A DNA stretch of 64,000 bases from contig NW_019091393.1 of the NCBI RefSeq assembly GCF_001949145.1, positions 48,637-112,636 of the forward strand. The letters are read 5' to 3'. The notes under the pieces are model-generated. The model searched no databases. It worked only from the letters and a program-made list of their open reading frames with translations, and was not told the origin of the DNA. Below are positions 20,437 through 33,615 of this stretch, piece after piece (position 1 is the first letter of the stretch; every line of letters starts with the position of its first letter). A program made the translations under genes and the position numbers. The DNA is from Acanthaster planci. Lineage: Eukaryota > Echinodermata > Asteroidea > Valvatida > Acanthasteridae.

Positions 20437-21842
20437 CAGGCCCCTGCTCTGGCGGTATGGGAGTTTACATTAGATTAGCATGAAGCGTGAACTGGGGCAA
20501 TAACACGCAATGACACCGGCAGCTGCCCGAGTTTACAGTGTGCGCTCGCCAACTGCATGCAGTTATGAGAGCTAACTCAACGCTGGGCCAAGTCTGCCGA
20601 TGCCAGAGAACTGGGTCGCTGTCACAGGGACCAACTTGGAAAAGCCACAAATGGAAAGACCGAGCGCGCGTGTGCGAACCGTAACGACTCCAAAAGCGAG
20701 ACCGTGTCCTTGTGATGTCTAAAAATGGCGAAACTGAAACTGTGTGTCATGTTTGCCTCTGAACACTTAATACGAAATTGTGTGATGATTTAGTTTCGTA
20801 ATTACTGATTAAGTATACTCGCTGCAAACACTTCCATTTCTTTTTCGGTGTGGATTAGATTACTCTCGAACTTAAAAGTCTTAACAAAAACTGCAGCTCA
20901 ATGCGCATGCTTACGAGGCAGTGTCTTTAAAGCATTGAAAATGGAAATAAAACCTGTTACTGCGAAAGTGTGTCGCATCAGTTCAGCCAGACATTATGCA
21001 AACAATCATAATTGTATGTTTTGGATGAACGGGCCCGCTTTTCAAGCCATCTTTGCAAAAGAACACGTGGCGTCCCGGGTTCCGCGCGTGATGGGAGCTT
21101 GATGATCATGGCATACACCGTACCAACGGTTCACCCTCGTGACGAGGAAGGCTTTGCCGTGCGGCACGCAGCTGCTCCTGCAACGGCGGCCGGTGTAAAA
21201 ACTTGAAATCTTACAGCCGGGAGGTGGGAGGAATCCGGCGCCCCAACTGAGATATCGGCCCTCCTGTGCCCATATCCTACAGTTTTTTTTAATTTTGAAA
21301 TGCATGTAGAGGCAATGCAAGTCCGTCTTTTGACCGAGTTTCAGTTCGGTCGAGAGTTTTTGGTATCGTTTTAAAGGTTAACCCCGTCTGGCAGCGCGTG
21401 TCGCTCGCCTGTATGGCACATTTTAAAGTTAAAATTTTAGGGCTGGTCTCTCTTACGAAAAGAAGCATTTCATTACGCGACAGTGGTGTCTTCCATTTTC
21501 ATAAACTTGTTCTCAAAATGCACTGCGACGATTTCAGAGAGATTCTGTAGTATGGGGCTTGTAAGTTGTATTGTGAATGAAAGCTCGATATACCATACGA
21601 TTGACACCCAAGTCACCTGCAATGGATAAGGCGAGAATATGACTATCTCCCGGCTCAAATCTCATCATCATACGTGTTTATATAAATTATAATGGTGCAT
21701 CAGACTCGTATGTCATTCCACAGCGGCGCCATTCTAGAACAAATGCGAGGTGTTACTTACCTTTGTCTTGGTTGCATTGCTGAAAAGGGTTTAACTTCAG
21801 ATTCTATTTGGTGGTACATGTCTTGTTGTCCGACTTTATTTC
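20437..21842. other. Gene-free stretch
   Basis: CpG-rich until about 20700, then AT-rich, with a second short GC-rich patch at about 21050-21260. Nothing recognised. Confidence 0.3.
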
Positions 21843-22085
21843 AGGTGCGGATCCAGGTTGGTCCGCCTCCCCCCCCCGCTTATTGGCATTTTTCAAAGGT
21901 TGAAAAAGGTCGCCAAGGCCCAACACTGAAAAACCGCATGTGGCGGTCTTATTTGATTAGAAGGGTTAAGGACAAAACAAAGACATTGAAATGGCCTCAC
22001 CAACCCCGACAAAACATGCAGTAGCCCCCCCCCACGAACAAAACTTCCCGCACCCCCCGTAAAACAATCATGGATTCGCCCCCGT
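21843..22085. mobile_element. MITE-like element with GCGGATCCA / TGGATTCGC ends
   Basis: The left end CAGGTGCGGATCCAG is mirrored imperfectly by CATGGATTCGCCCCCGTG at the right. C/G homopolymer runs lie inside both ends and the interior is non-coding. It is related by its ends to the element at 26981. Confidence 0.55.
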
Positions 22086-23747
22086 GTTTGTTAGCATCTC
22101 TTTCATATAAATCACGGGCCCCGGTAACGTGACTGCTGTCTGGCTTAGGAGGACGAAACTTGAGGCGACTTTTATCACTGTATACAAGCGCCCACCAGGA
22201 TCCGATTACATATCGCACTTTGTGTTTACAAAATTTTGCCGCCATTTTATATTGTTATGGGTGGTGCAGCCAAAGTTGGCCGAATCTTCCCCTCATGGAC
22301 CATGGCTGACACCACTTGGAGCGGTATTTTCATGTAGTATTGAGTAGCAGTGTTTATTATTGAATGTTTGAATAGCCAGGTGATTTTTTCCCAACACTCA
22401 CTTGTGAATTTGTCACTTGGTTTTTATATAGAATGACGGTAAGGTGTAGATTTCAGACCAGCGGCTGGCAAAACCAACATGAATGTGACATAGTTAACCA
22501 ACTACTACGCCGCTCGTTTTCGGTCAACTCTCTCACCTCAGTAAAAAAGTGCGCCGGAACTTTTTTTCAAACCAATTAGTCACGGAGAGTTAAGCGTAAT
22601 GCATAAATGCGCAAAGAAATTGATTTAGCACTGAGAATCCCACCATATGGAGGTAAAACAAAATGGAGCAAAGGTGAGCTTTTATCATCCAAATCCTTGT
22701 TATAAATTTAAATTAATGAATTTTACACTGGCCATGGTTCGGTGGCCAGTATGTCTTACACTTTTTTCCCAGTTACTCGGCAAAACTATGAGTATCAAAT
22801 CTTTATCCAAACCGTATTCAGAAATCTGTTTTGAGAGTGGAGGATGCAGTGTTAGTTAAATTAAGCATGGAGTTAAGGTAATCAAGACAATGTAATGCGC
22901 TTGCAGGGAAAAGATTTCGCGACCGTAATTGGTATGATACTGATGTTTGTCTGGCTTACGTCATCGCGTCATCTCCAGATTGAATTGTATTTCACGATTG
23001 CGTTTAGGCAAGATGGTTCTAGCTACGACCTTCATAGTGTCGCCTTACCCACAGAAATGGCGTCTCGGCGCCGAGCGACCGGGCCTCATTTTGGCCGACT
23101 GAGGGTCTCTCTTTTTATCGCCCGAGGAAGATTATACCGTCAGCCATGGCCCCTGTAGCTGAGACTTTATCAGGAAGGACACCGCGGAGGTTTTTTTTAT
23201 CGGCCCGGCCGTGAGAGGGGCTTGGCCGTGAGTCCTCCACGGGTTATCAAGGACGCAATAGCAGGCAAGGTGCAGCGGTGGTTGTGAGGTGGTGCGGTCA
23301 GGAAAACCGGTTAGGTTCGTCGACGGACTCTGAGGCCACTTCGCTAACGGTCAACGGCGCCCTCAATAGCGTGCACAGATCATTGTGGTGGCTTCCATAA
23401 AGATCGTATGCGCAAGCACGGGGGAGGGGTGTCGACCTCAAGTGTAGTCCGAGACAATGCGAAGATGAGCGATAATTTTGCTTTCACATGAATTACAGAA
23501 TGATCATGAAATATATTTAATTTCTTCTGCTGATGCATGATTTTGATAGTAGCAATGCATTAATACTCTGGTCGCTGTAATCAAATACGCGCCTACATGT
23601 AGGCCTATAGCTTTCACTTTGATCTTGCTGATACTAATTAGCGCAGAAACTGAAGGGGGAAGGTTACACGGGCATTTGATTTACCCAATGTGACAGTCGC
23701 GGCTTATCATTGCCAATATCTCCAACTCGATTCCCTTGAACCTTTTC
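22086..23747. other. Gene-free stretch
   Basis: Contains a CpG-rich patch at about 23030-23420, a candidate regulatory block. No exon recognised. Confidence 0.3.
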
Positions 23748-23927
23748 TATTGAGCAGAAGCAACCGCTCATCGGTTGAAAGGAGCCATGCTGGTCGGGAG
23801 TGTAGTTTGAAGTTGATAGCCACGCGCATTTTAGCCGCTCGTGCACCAGCGAAGCCTTAGGTCTTACCAAGGCAGCCCCCGTTGCTAGGAAAATCGCGCC
23901 CTCTTGGTCCAGCTCAGGCCCCATAGG
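23748..23927 (-). repeat. Family B dispersed repeat, copy 4
   Basis: Inverted copy with AGCAGAAGCAACCGCTCATC, GTGCACCAGCGAAGCC, CCGTTGCTAGGAAAATCGCG, CCCTCTTGGTCCAGCTCAGG and CCCC at the outer end. Confidence 0.75.
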
Positions 23928-26900
23928 TCTTCTTTAGTGTTAGGGGGAAGCTCTGGAGATATCACCATGAGAGTAACCCCCCCCCCAATTTATTGTATGT
24001 TACAATTAGCTAACCGTAAGCTTCCGGCATTACCAGACTGTCTGTAATTTCCTTCATTGATTTGTAAAAAGAAATCGCGAAACACATCCACCCAGTTTAA
24101 TATGGAATGCGCCATTAAAAATATGCATCTGAATAATCAATTAGTTTAAATTGTAGCTTTCAAACTTAGCTCGAGTAGAACAAATTCAGGGATTTGTAAG
24201 TGAACCCGAGCGAACAAATCTAAATGCGTTGGAAAGTATTTAGCGCAAGACGTGTTACTGACACACCTGCCGAGTCACATGTGACAAGTAATTAAAACAA
24301 AACGTTCTCACGGGAGGTTACTCACCGCTGACAATACGGACCATACTGCACTAATCGACCAATCACCTAGCGATGATAAACGGCTCGTATATTTAATGTT
24401 TTCGACGGACGGACTCACGTTTGGACAAAATTAGAACAAGGGCTATTCTCGTGCATGAGTGATAGATTTCACACAAGCATAGAGCTAGGGATATTTGGTG
24501 AAGGAGAGGGGAATTTATTTTTGTTGGTAGCTGCATCAGTTTTTTTTTTCATGTGACTCCGTAGTGAAGTTTGCATCGGAACGAATTGCTGCGCCGGTCC
24601 CTAGCACGAGGAACGTGACACGAATCGGCGGTTGTCCTTGCTGCGAAGAGTTGAAAGACCTCAACTTGTCCTTTGATAGTCTCGATATCAGTCGCGATTT
24701 AAGTGACAGCGTGGTCACCCGAAGCGCCCTGCTCAGAGTCTGAAACATTCGCGTGCGTTTGTTCGTGAAGGTACTGTTGCATGGCCCGTCACTCTATATG
24801 TAGTCTCGAGTCCCCTTTGAGCCTGCTTCCTGCAAATTGGCCTGTGAGACTAATCGCTTTGAGAAATCAGCCCACACGATTAATGGTAGGTACCAGCAGG
24901 TTAATTGCGCTTGGTGCGGGCATGCATGGTGCAACCGCGTCTCTGCGGTTCATTATGATCGGGTATATCAGATGTTAATGGTATGTGCTGATGAGATGTT
25001 GTGTAACGCATCCTGTCTCCTCTTCTTGCACGCACATCGGCACGATGATGAAAATTTAACACAACCATTACACGATTTTGACACGATCAGCACTACTTGA
25101 ACATGTTATGTGCACTCAAACAAGGGGACGTAGGATTATCAATGTTTCTCTAGTTGGGGGTTTGTTTCCAAATTTTTATGAACTTGTTCGGCTTGCCCGA
25201 ATACATCTCATCATCTCGATGCAATCGAATCTTTTTATTTGTTTACAGTACAGCTGCCTTCGTTTGTTTTGAACTTTGAAAAAAAAAGATTTTTTTTAAT
25301 TCATGTCCAAGCTGGACAGAAAAGCGAAATTTCGAATTAACATTTTGTGAGCTCATTTTCAATAAATTAATGACTTCTAGTTAGCTTGACAATTAACAGA
25401 ACGACTCCCAGTCCTTTTGACGTCAAGATGGAACCGACTTTAAAACTTTGTGGCAATTTTGTCAAACTGACAGCAATGACAGAAGACGACTGTTTATTGA
25501 ACGTGAAGGATTGTATCCGCACCGAGGTTGTCTCGTTAAAAATGATTACAGATGATCGTGCAATATCATCCGGAATTAAGAACAGCAAAAGATGATCTGC
25601 TGGGCGGGTATTGCCAGCACTGTCAAACAAAAGAAAAAGGTCGATGACACTTCTTTGACCGTGGGGTTATTGAACTGTCAAAACAAAGAATGAATTACGA
25701 AATTAAAACCAACTCCGGGATCTTAGAGCCAGCGGCTTTGCGCAATTAAACGATTTTAGTTACGAATGTGATGGCAGTGTAATTGCAGCGGGGAATCAAT
25801 GGGTAGAGTCCAAAATATCCTGGTTGTTGTCGTGTTGCTCGCGTACTGGACCAATTGTTGAGAAAAATGTGTTCAAAAGTCTTAATTCAGGTTGTTCAAG
25901 TTGTGGTAAATTTGACCGCGATTGCACCAAGTGTTCTGTATATATTTACACAGATATGCCAATGGTAAAACTCAAGACCACTGTTTTTTTACTATCATTA
26001 CCAGCACTTGGCATTTTAATCAACATCGGATAAAACAAAATCAATGTGCACATTTTGGAGCGTGTGGGCTGTGACCCAAGATTACGGCACTCTGTCATAC
26101 CGAATTCGTGTCAGAAATTCGATAAACATTCTGTGATCGGCAATTACATACTTCAAACCTGTCACAACCCATGGCAACAAAGGGAATCCTATTTTGATAA
26201 TGTACCAATACAATTAGGTACCATCATGCGTTGTCACTTTGTTTCCTGTTGCTGTTCGATCCCTCCATTTCCATGCGTCAGAAACAGAAAAGTTGTGATA
26301 ACGCATATCGTCTAGATTTAGGTTAACCGATTCCTGGAACTCGAACATAATGATTTCCTGGCCAATAATTCAATTCAGTCCCCGGCTGTGTCCTTGACAA
26401 GAAGGAAGTGACACTCGCTTATCAGAAACAGAAATCCTGACGGTGTCAGCACGTTACGTTCGGCAAACGGATCAGTTAACTGTCGCTGTGGGATTTAGCC
26501 AACGTGACTGACACTGAGAGCAGGTGTATCAGATACGCCAGTTAAAATTTAAGAAGAAGCTTTAATTATGCTCCAACTATAGACCGATGAGTGGTCCGTT
26601 TCTCTTGCTGTTGGTGCAATATCATAAATCAGGCTTAACTGTCAATTACCGAGAATCGAACTAAATGGAGCAGTCCACTACCAATACGTTTGTAAAATCA
26701 TAATAGTTCCTCTGCATTGACATAAAGTCAAATAATTAAAGACGACAAATAAAGACGGTTGAAGTTGAACGATGCTACCCGAAATGTAAACTCCATTTAT
26801 AGTGCTAGCGTCGATGGATAGACCCCCCCCCCGGTTGGATCTTGGAACTACCAGAAAAGAAATCTCTCACTGGCGGATAGTTTTGCCACTCGAGAAGGTA

Positions 26901-26980
26901 TTTTCATTTAGTGTCGGTGTTTACTTCCTTCGGGATAAATGAGTTCACCATTGCAGTACCTAGGACCACGATCGCCAGTG
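23928..26980. other. Gene-free stretch
   Basis: Mostly AT-rich. Short homopolymers at 23980 and 26824. No repeat family or exon recognised. Confidence 0.3.
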
Positions 26981-27218
26981 ACAAGGGCGAATCCGGGGGG
27001 GGGGTCCAAAAGGGGCCAGTCCCCCACCGATAAAAACGGGTCCCAAAGTTTTGTTTTCAAAATAATGAAAGAATATTTTTTTAGTCTCTTTCATCTCAAC
27101 AAACGTGTTTATCCTCACCCCTAAAATGGGCCATAAAAGTTTAAAACCCAATACTGACTTCTTCTCCTCCAATCCCCCAGTATGCCACCCCCAAGTTAAT
27201 TTTGGATCCGCCCTTGGC
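26981..27218. mobile_element. MITE-like element with AAGGGCGAATCC / GGATCCGCCCTT ends
   Basis: The left end CAAGGGCGAATCCGGGGG is mirrored by GGATCCGCCCTTGG at 27204-27217. C-runs mirror G-runs just inside. The two short frames crossing it are spurious. Confidence 0.65.
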
Positions 27219-27486
27219 TGAGAAGTAGACGTGAAAGTCGACGGATACAAACCTGTCTGCTGTACAATGAACTTGCTCTGAAGGAGTAAAAGATATCTGA
27301 ATTCTATTTCCATATTGGTAGACAGATACACCTATGAATCCACAGTAAAAGGGTATCATATACATGTAGGTCAAAATTGAACTGGCTTAATGTTTTTGGA
27401 CTCTGTTTATTACACCAAAAGGCCTAAGTAACCGTATGAATTTTTCAAAGACTCTACAGAGTATGTTTTTTTTTGGATTAGTTCAG

Positions 27487-27661
27487 AATACGGGCGATTC
27501 ACAAAAGTGCGCCTCCAAGAGTTTAAGACGTGTTGACCATCACAGTGCGCGAAACCTGTAGACCCAATGCGCGTTCGGAAGGGTCAAATTATTTCGCACA
27601 CTGTGATTGGTCAGCGCGTTGCAAACTCTTTGAGGCGCACTATTGTTAATCGACCTTATTG
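27487..27661. mobile_element. Family A palindromic MITE, copy 3
   Basis: Left AATACGGGCGATTCACAAAA, then GTGCGCCTCCAAGAGTTTAAG. The right arm GCGTTGCAAACTCTTTGAGG is followed by GCGCACTATTGTTAATCG and a decayed end, ACCTTATT. Confidence 0.85.
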
Positions 27662-28086
27662 GAAAAGTCGTGAAGGCTCGACCAGACTTTACCAAGGGGA
27701 GGTTACAGTTCTACAGTGAAATATTGGACGAAAATTGTATTCTTTTTATTTTATCATGAAAAACAGTTTTAAGCTGAAACTATTGGATAAAATATAAATC
27801 AAAGGCCGCGAATGGGGTTCTTCATGCCGATCAAAAGACAGAATAGATTTGTTTTTAAAATTATTGCAATAGGTATTTGTTTACCACTGTTACTTCTACA
27901 AAAAGAATGTAGAAACCACCGGCTTAGGAAATTGTTATTTAAACCGATTGCAAAACAAGATTACAGGCAGTACGTGCATTGTGAATACCAAAGGGCAGGT
28001 TTTTGCAGGTTTCTTCGAGAACTACATCCTGACTACAGTATGAGGGCGCTATTTTGCTAGGGGAATGATGATTTCACAAATGCCGC
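27662..28086. other. Gene-free stretch
   Basis: AT-rich, nothing recognised. Confidence 0.3.
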
Positions 28087-28523
28087 GTTCGGGCGGCTTG
28101 TTCCCGTATGTTCACGAACAGCTCGATTTGTTATTCGTTGGTCGGCCGCTCGAACGCCGGGAAACAAACAACCGGTTACCGATGGTAGTTAGTGACAAGC
28201 AACATGCATCCATGCAGGCTACGTTATTCGAGAGTTAATGTTTGTATGGGCTGAATTATTTTCTATATAAACAGAAACATTCATTTCTGTGTTACGGACA
28301 ATAATTAATGTTAATTTTGCAAAACTTCCTATTGCTTTGGAAGCCATCTCTACTTTTCGTAGCTGTTAAAAATTAAAATCTCACAAGTTTTTCCGTGTGT
28401 TCCTGTAAAACCCTGACGAAGAGGTGGTGTGTGATCCTGCTCCGAGAACAGTGTTCTTGAGTCGTGTTCCCGCCGTTCGAGCGCGAGAACAAGAAACCTG
28501 TGTCAAGAACAGGCCGCCCGAAC
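28087..28523. mobile_element. 437-bp element with nested inverted repeats
   Basis: The outer ends GTTCGGGCGGCTTGTTC (28087-28103) and GAACAGGCCGCCCGAAC (28507-28523) are inverted copies with one mismatch. An inner pair, CTCGAACGCCGGGAAAC (about 28148) and GTTCCCGCCGTTCGAG (about 28466), is also mirrored. The centre is AT-rich and non-coding. Probably a foldback-type non-autonomous transposon. Confidence 0.65.
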
Positions 28524-29784
28524 TCTACCGTAAAGAACAAGTTCCAGTGCCGACCATTATTTGACTTTGGTGGATTTTCCCTGGTAACCTGTGCACAAAA
28601 TATGGCTTGGGTATCCGGCAAAGGCGACTTGTGGTTGTCAAATATACACAGTATGAGTTCTCTCAAATCAGCCCTTTTATTAGTTTCGTCGAAACATCAT
28701 GTATCCCAAACCTGGTTTCATTTCTGAATGGAGCTCAATATCATTAAATTTTGGCTTTATTTTGACAAAAGTACTCTCCTTAGCTCAGACGAGACTCCAT
28801 ATTTATATATATTCATTTCCTGGAAGAGAATCATTTGTTTTTTGTAGGGCTACTGTATGGAGCTTGGTCATTTGGTTCCAGCAACAATTGTATGTTTCAC
28901 AGGAGAATGAAGATGAGGTTGCCGCATTTGGAAATGCGCGCAATATCTGTATAGCGCCCTCTTCAAAGTGGTTGCGGCCGCGAGATGTAAGTTACCAACA
29001 CATGATGGCGCTGTTGCATTGCACCAACCCGCATGGAGGAGTGTGTTGGTATGTACAGTTAACGAAGGTAACTGGTCTCGCTTTGCTGTAAAGACCCTGT
29101 CCAGCAAAAGTCCCTACAGGCGCTAGATAGGCGGTGAATAGCGCACATGTCTGTAGGAATTAGCTATAGGCGGCTACTACTCCGTACCGGAATTTCATGG
29201 GCGCAATCGCTATTGGTAGCCGTGTAGTCGTAACTTTCTGACGCCCCCCCGCCTGTACCTTGTGTTTGAAAGAACAGGTTGGCATTTTCGGGTTAGTAGT
29301 GTGCTGAAGTTAGATAGGTAACAGGTTATCTGAATTCTTGATGGGTAAGAGGTTTTCTGAAGGCTCAATGCAAATTAACCAGAAATGTGGAAACCAACCA
29401 ACCAAACAAAAAACAATACAAATTCCTCCAAGTTATCCAGCCCGGACCCGTGCAAAACAGTCAGCTGACCACTGGGGATGTGACCTGGCAGTGTCAAGTC
29501 GTCTTATTTTTGAAAATATGTCAAACACAACACCACTTCGTCACGATTTTGTCGAAAACGTGTTTAGTGCCCTTATAAGTCTTCACTGAACTATTTTCTC
29601 GACAAATTGCACTGAATGGACAAGTGACAAACATGTAACAAGCAACAGCAGCAGGAGAAAACGCAACGGAACCATGCATAGGACAAGCTAGGAACTTGAT
29701 TTTTTTTCTACCTTAACCGTCCCCTTCGTTGATAAAAATCAATAGTAACTTCGAGTACAAGATACAGAGAAGCTCCATCTCGGG
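28524..29784. other. Gene-free stretch
   Basis: No recognisable exon. The 130-codon frame at 28699-29091 has no family features. Confidence 0.3.
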
Positions 29785-30080
29785 TTGTTTTCTTTTACCA
29801 CTGCGGCATGCAAATTGCCGACCGCTTTCCACGAGCCGTGTGAGCCGAGGAAGAGAACCCGAGCGCGTCGTGACTTCTCCTTCCTCCAGTCACGGCCGCG
29901 ACATCTTCCGGAACATTTCCCTCTGTCAACATCCGGCCTGGACCGCAAGAGCACTCGCGATCCGGCGCGGCGGTGGTGTCTCCTCCCGGTCCACGCACAC
30001 GCACGCGCGGCCCGGCGGAGCATTGCCGCCGTCAGCGTGTGCTGTCCCGTCTGTGTGTGTGGCGTGACTTGGTTGGGTAA
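29785..30080. other. CpG island-like block
   Basis: The densest CpG stretch in the middle of the window, with open frames on both strands, a CTTCCGG (ETS-type) motif near 29908 and GT/AC-rich ends. Candidate promoter or enhancer. No conserved peptide seen. Confidence 0.3.
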
Positions 30081-33000
30081 AAATAATGACAGGCTAGCTC
30101 GCTTGCTCGACCCATTCAGACTCGGGGTTATTATCATAAATTAGCAACACGTCCATCGGGGTCCAGTCTCCATGGGCAAACATCGGGGAATGCTGCTATG
30201 GGAAGTCTGCCCAGCAGATGGAAAATATGCGACCCGAGAATTCGGATGTTCACGGTACGGTCGAGTTCATGAACGAGAAACCTGGAAATTTTTATTCACG
30301 GCAAGGATGGTGAACATGAGTTGAGCTTTTTCTTGTTCCCATTTTGAAATGAATTCAGACTTGGACACGGCATAATATCACTGGCGTAAACTGGTCTTGG
30401 CGAGTGGACGGGGTGGGGGATGACTGGCCATGCCGGATTTTTAAGGGGGCTGGAGACTATGTGACACTGCTGTTGGTGTCTCGCAGACACCCCTCATATC
30501 ATAACATTTCGTAGGATCCCTGCATTATTCTGATGCTGTGAGATTACCTGGTGTTACTGTTATGTATAAGACTGTAAAGTTAACCGGCCATTATAACCAA
30601 ACCTACAAGAAAACGATTTGACTCGAGTCGCAACATTTTGTGATTTGTGACGAATCCCCCTCTACCCGTGATTTACGACCATGAAAATGGAGCCTGTCAA
30701 TCAGATGCACGAAACGTTTCTCCCGATTCCGATAATGACACGATTCTAATATGATTGTGAACATTCTTACATGATTGCATGATTCTAAAATGGCATCAAA
30801 GATCCTCGTAATAAATACCGTTAGTTTGACCTGAGAAGATGTGTTTAGATCAAAGGTTTCTAGGCTTCAAAAGGGTTCGCGCTTTTCACGGGGCCATTTT
30901 TTCGACATCTCTTTCCTCTGATCCCTCTGTGAAGTAAACTGAACCGACTGCGATGGACTTTTCCTGGTACGATTACACGTCCTAAACATGACATTCAGTT
31001 CATACATCTCCATTGCATTTTTGCACTTCGTCTACTTCTAATAAGCGAGTCTGTAACTTTGATGTAGAAAAGACCCGATGAAGGGGCACTTCGACCTGTG
31101 ATATTGCACCTTTGTGTTTTGATTAATCTTGTTTTCCATTTTCTATTTTAATCTGTATGTTTGAGTCTTTGTTTTTATGCTAATACAACTTTGCATAAAC
31201 AAAACAAAACTGTGACATCATCTGAGGCACTGCTCCTAATGGTTGCATCGATCTGTGCAAAGAAAAAAATACTGGATTGTAAATAGAACATATTTCCAAC
31301 CGTTAATTTTCCAATTTTGGGGGAATTTACTGTTGTGTAGTTATACATCATGAAGCCAGCAAACAACCTCATCTCGAAAACGTTTTCAAAAGAAAATTTG
31401 GGTTTAAAACTTGAACATAAAAAACATGTAAACTTAAAGATTGTCTTCCCTCTGATTTTACATCACATCAACAGCGCCCTCACTTTGAAAAAATTCAAAA
31501 CTTTAAAAGGATCTAACCCAGTTTTCATACGTGCAAGAAGATGATAAAGATGCACGAAAAGGTATATAGGCAAAAAAAAAATCATTTTCCATTTAAGGCC
31601 ACACAAACGCAGTATTCGCACACATATGTACAATTCAGTGAATCGACAGAATGGACATTAAAGACCGAAATAGTTTCTTCTCCATTTTAGTCTTTGTTTT
31701 CCCTGTCTATTTCTTTTTCATCGTACATGCCTCAAAATAGAGACACAATGTTCAATTTTACAGCTGGAAGCAGTCCGAGACGTGGGGTGGGCTCAGGTGG
31801 GTCGAAGGGTGTCTCAGTACGGTCTGGCCAGAGCTCACGTGGGCACCGAGCTGATGTTCAATATCAAAAAGTCATTCTAACTTGTTGGTACGGAAGACCG
31901 CGACAAACGACCTTTAAGGGATTCCCATGTGATATTAGATCGTCTAGAGCAGTGTACTATCGAAGATGCGCTGGGGGCATGGAACTCTGAGAATCCTGCT
32001 TCAAAATAGCGTTACTCGTCGTGACAACGTGTCCTAAAAAAGAGAATTTTGTGGATTGGCGTAATCAGAACTCAAGCATGTCAAGACTGTTGGGATTCGC
32101 AGAATTGGCACAACCACAGCACCAATATTAAAAGGGAACAGGGCAGAAATTTCAGACGCACACAAGAGGTGTCAAGAGTTGTAGGGATGGGCAATGTCAG
32201 GGCTTTTAAACTACGTCCGAACTGGAGTCGTTAATTTCCACGGGTGAACTTTGCGAATTCAGCTGTATGTGACTTTAAATTGGCTTCCCGACTCAGGCCT
32301 TGTCAGATTCCATATTCGTGATATACTCCAGAGACCATTCGCGAACAGGCGGAGTTCCAGCCACTACAGTCCATTACTCTGCCAGTCAGAAAGTATACAT
32401 GTATGTGCAGTTAGAAAGGCAATTCTGGATAAAATTATGTGAGAACAAAAGACTTACATAATGAGGATTAAGAATTTAAAAAGAATGTGCCTCGGTGGGT
32501 CCATCGGGTCGGATTCACCAACCTTTTCTTGTCGAAGGAAAAAACCCTCTGCACCCAAATTTATTTTCCTGTGACAGGAGTTATGAGAAAATTAATGTAG
32601 GTTACCATCCAGGATTAATGGAACGATCCTATCAACCGCTCAACACCCACGCATGGGCGCACCGGGTAAAGAGAGTAAAATTATTTTAAAATCTGACAAA
32701 TATCCGTCAGAGCGAGCCAGTCTCTATTTACACCGTACTTTTTCGCTCGGGGCAAATGATGGTAACCGCAAGATTAGTCATGTCTTGAAACACCGATACT
32801 AAGGGACGACTATGCATGCTCTTTCAAAATGAACTACGGGATCGGGTGGGGGGGGGAGAGAAAAGAAATAAATTGTCCCGACACCTAAACCAAACGGCAT
32901 GACCCAGATGTGCAAATTCTTCCGGGCTATCAGGGTTGTCGGACGGAGGGCTGCTCCCACATCTCGTCATGGTGACGGTTTAATTTTTGACTGAATCGCC

Positions 33001-33413
33001 CCGAAGCATTACAGCGCCAGGGTACAACATGGTGCACTTAAAGAAATGGTCGACTTTCCGTTGCCTTGAAATAGAGGAATTATTTTTAAAAGAATGTAGC
33101 AAAACAATAGCTGCACCAAGTTTACATATTATGTGTCTTCTTGATAATGCAGAGGCTAATCGGGGTTACAACCGGCACGATCCCGATCTATTTTTGCTGG
33201 ATTTTTAATTTCTTGGGGGTGTCTATTTCCGTCTGTTTGGTTTCCCGGTTATTTAGTAACTTTATAGTCACAAATTTTAACAAGACGAGAGAAAAAAATA
33301 TACATCACTCACACTGTGTTGGGGTCCACCTTCCTTGGGGTACTAGTCCTTTTCATAAAGTACCCCCCTTTAGAAATGTCGGAGCTGCCTCTGTACGATT
33401 GGTATGATTTTTC
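30081..33413. other. Gene-free stretch
   Basis: Mostly AT-rich. A D-box-like TTACATAA occurs at about 32455. No exon, repeat family or RNA gene recognised. Confidence 0.3.
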
Positions 33414-33615
33414 TATCCGCTCCGAGCGGAACAAAAGAGGGCTTTTTTTTATTCACCGCATAGGCGCGCCATGAGGCGTGCAAGAATATGCGCGTTTGAC
33501 TCGGTGCACAATGAGTACGCAGGACTAATTTATTGCGGAATGTATTGTCTTTGCGTACAAGCAGAACGCGTGCAAGAACCCGCTTGTAACCACCTGTCTT
33601 TCTTTCGCCGATTGG
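33414..33615 (+). repeat. Family C dispersed repeat, copy 1
   Basis: Starts TATCCGCTCCGAGCGGAACA with AAAGAGGGC, then GGCGCGCCATGAGGCGTGCA, ATATGCGCGTTTGAC, GCAGAACGC and AACCCGCTTGTAACCACCTG, ending TTTCTTTCGCCGA. The same blocks in the same order recur at 45151. Confidence 0.75.

Noticed and set aside
23003-23060. AGGCAAGATG, the first ten bases of miR-31
   Set aside because: The match stops after ten bases, and I could not find a convincing opposite hairpin arm.
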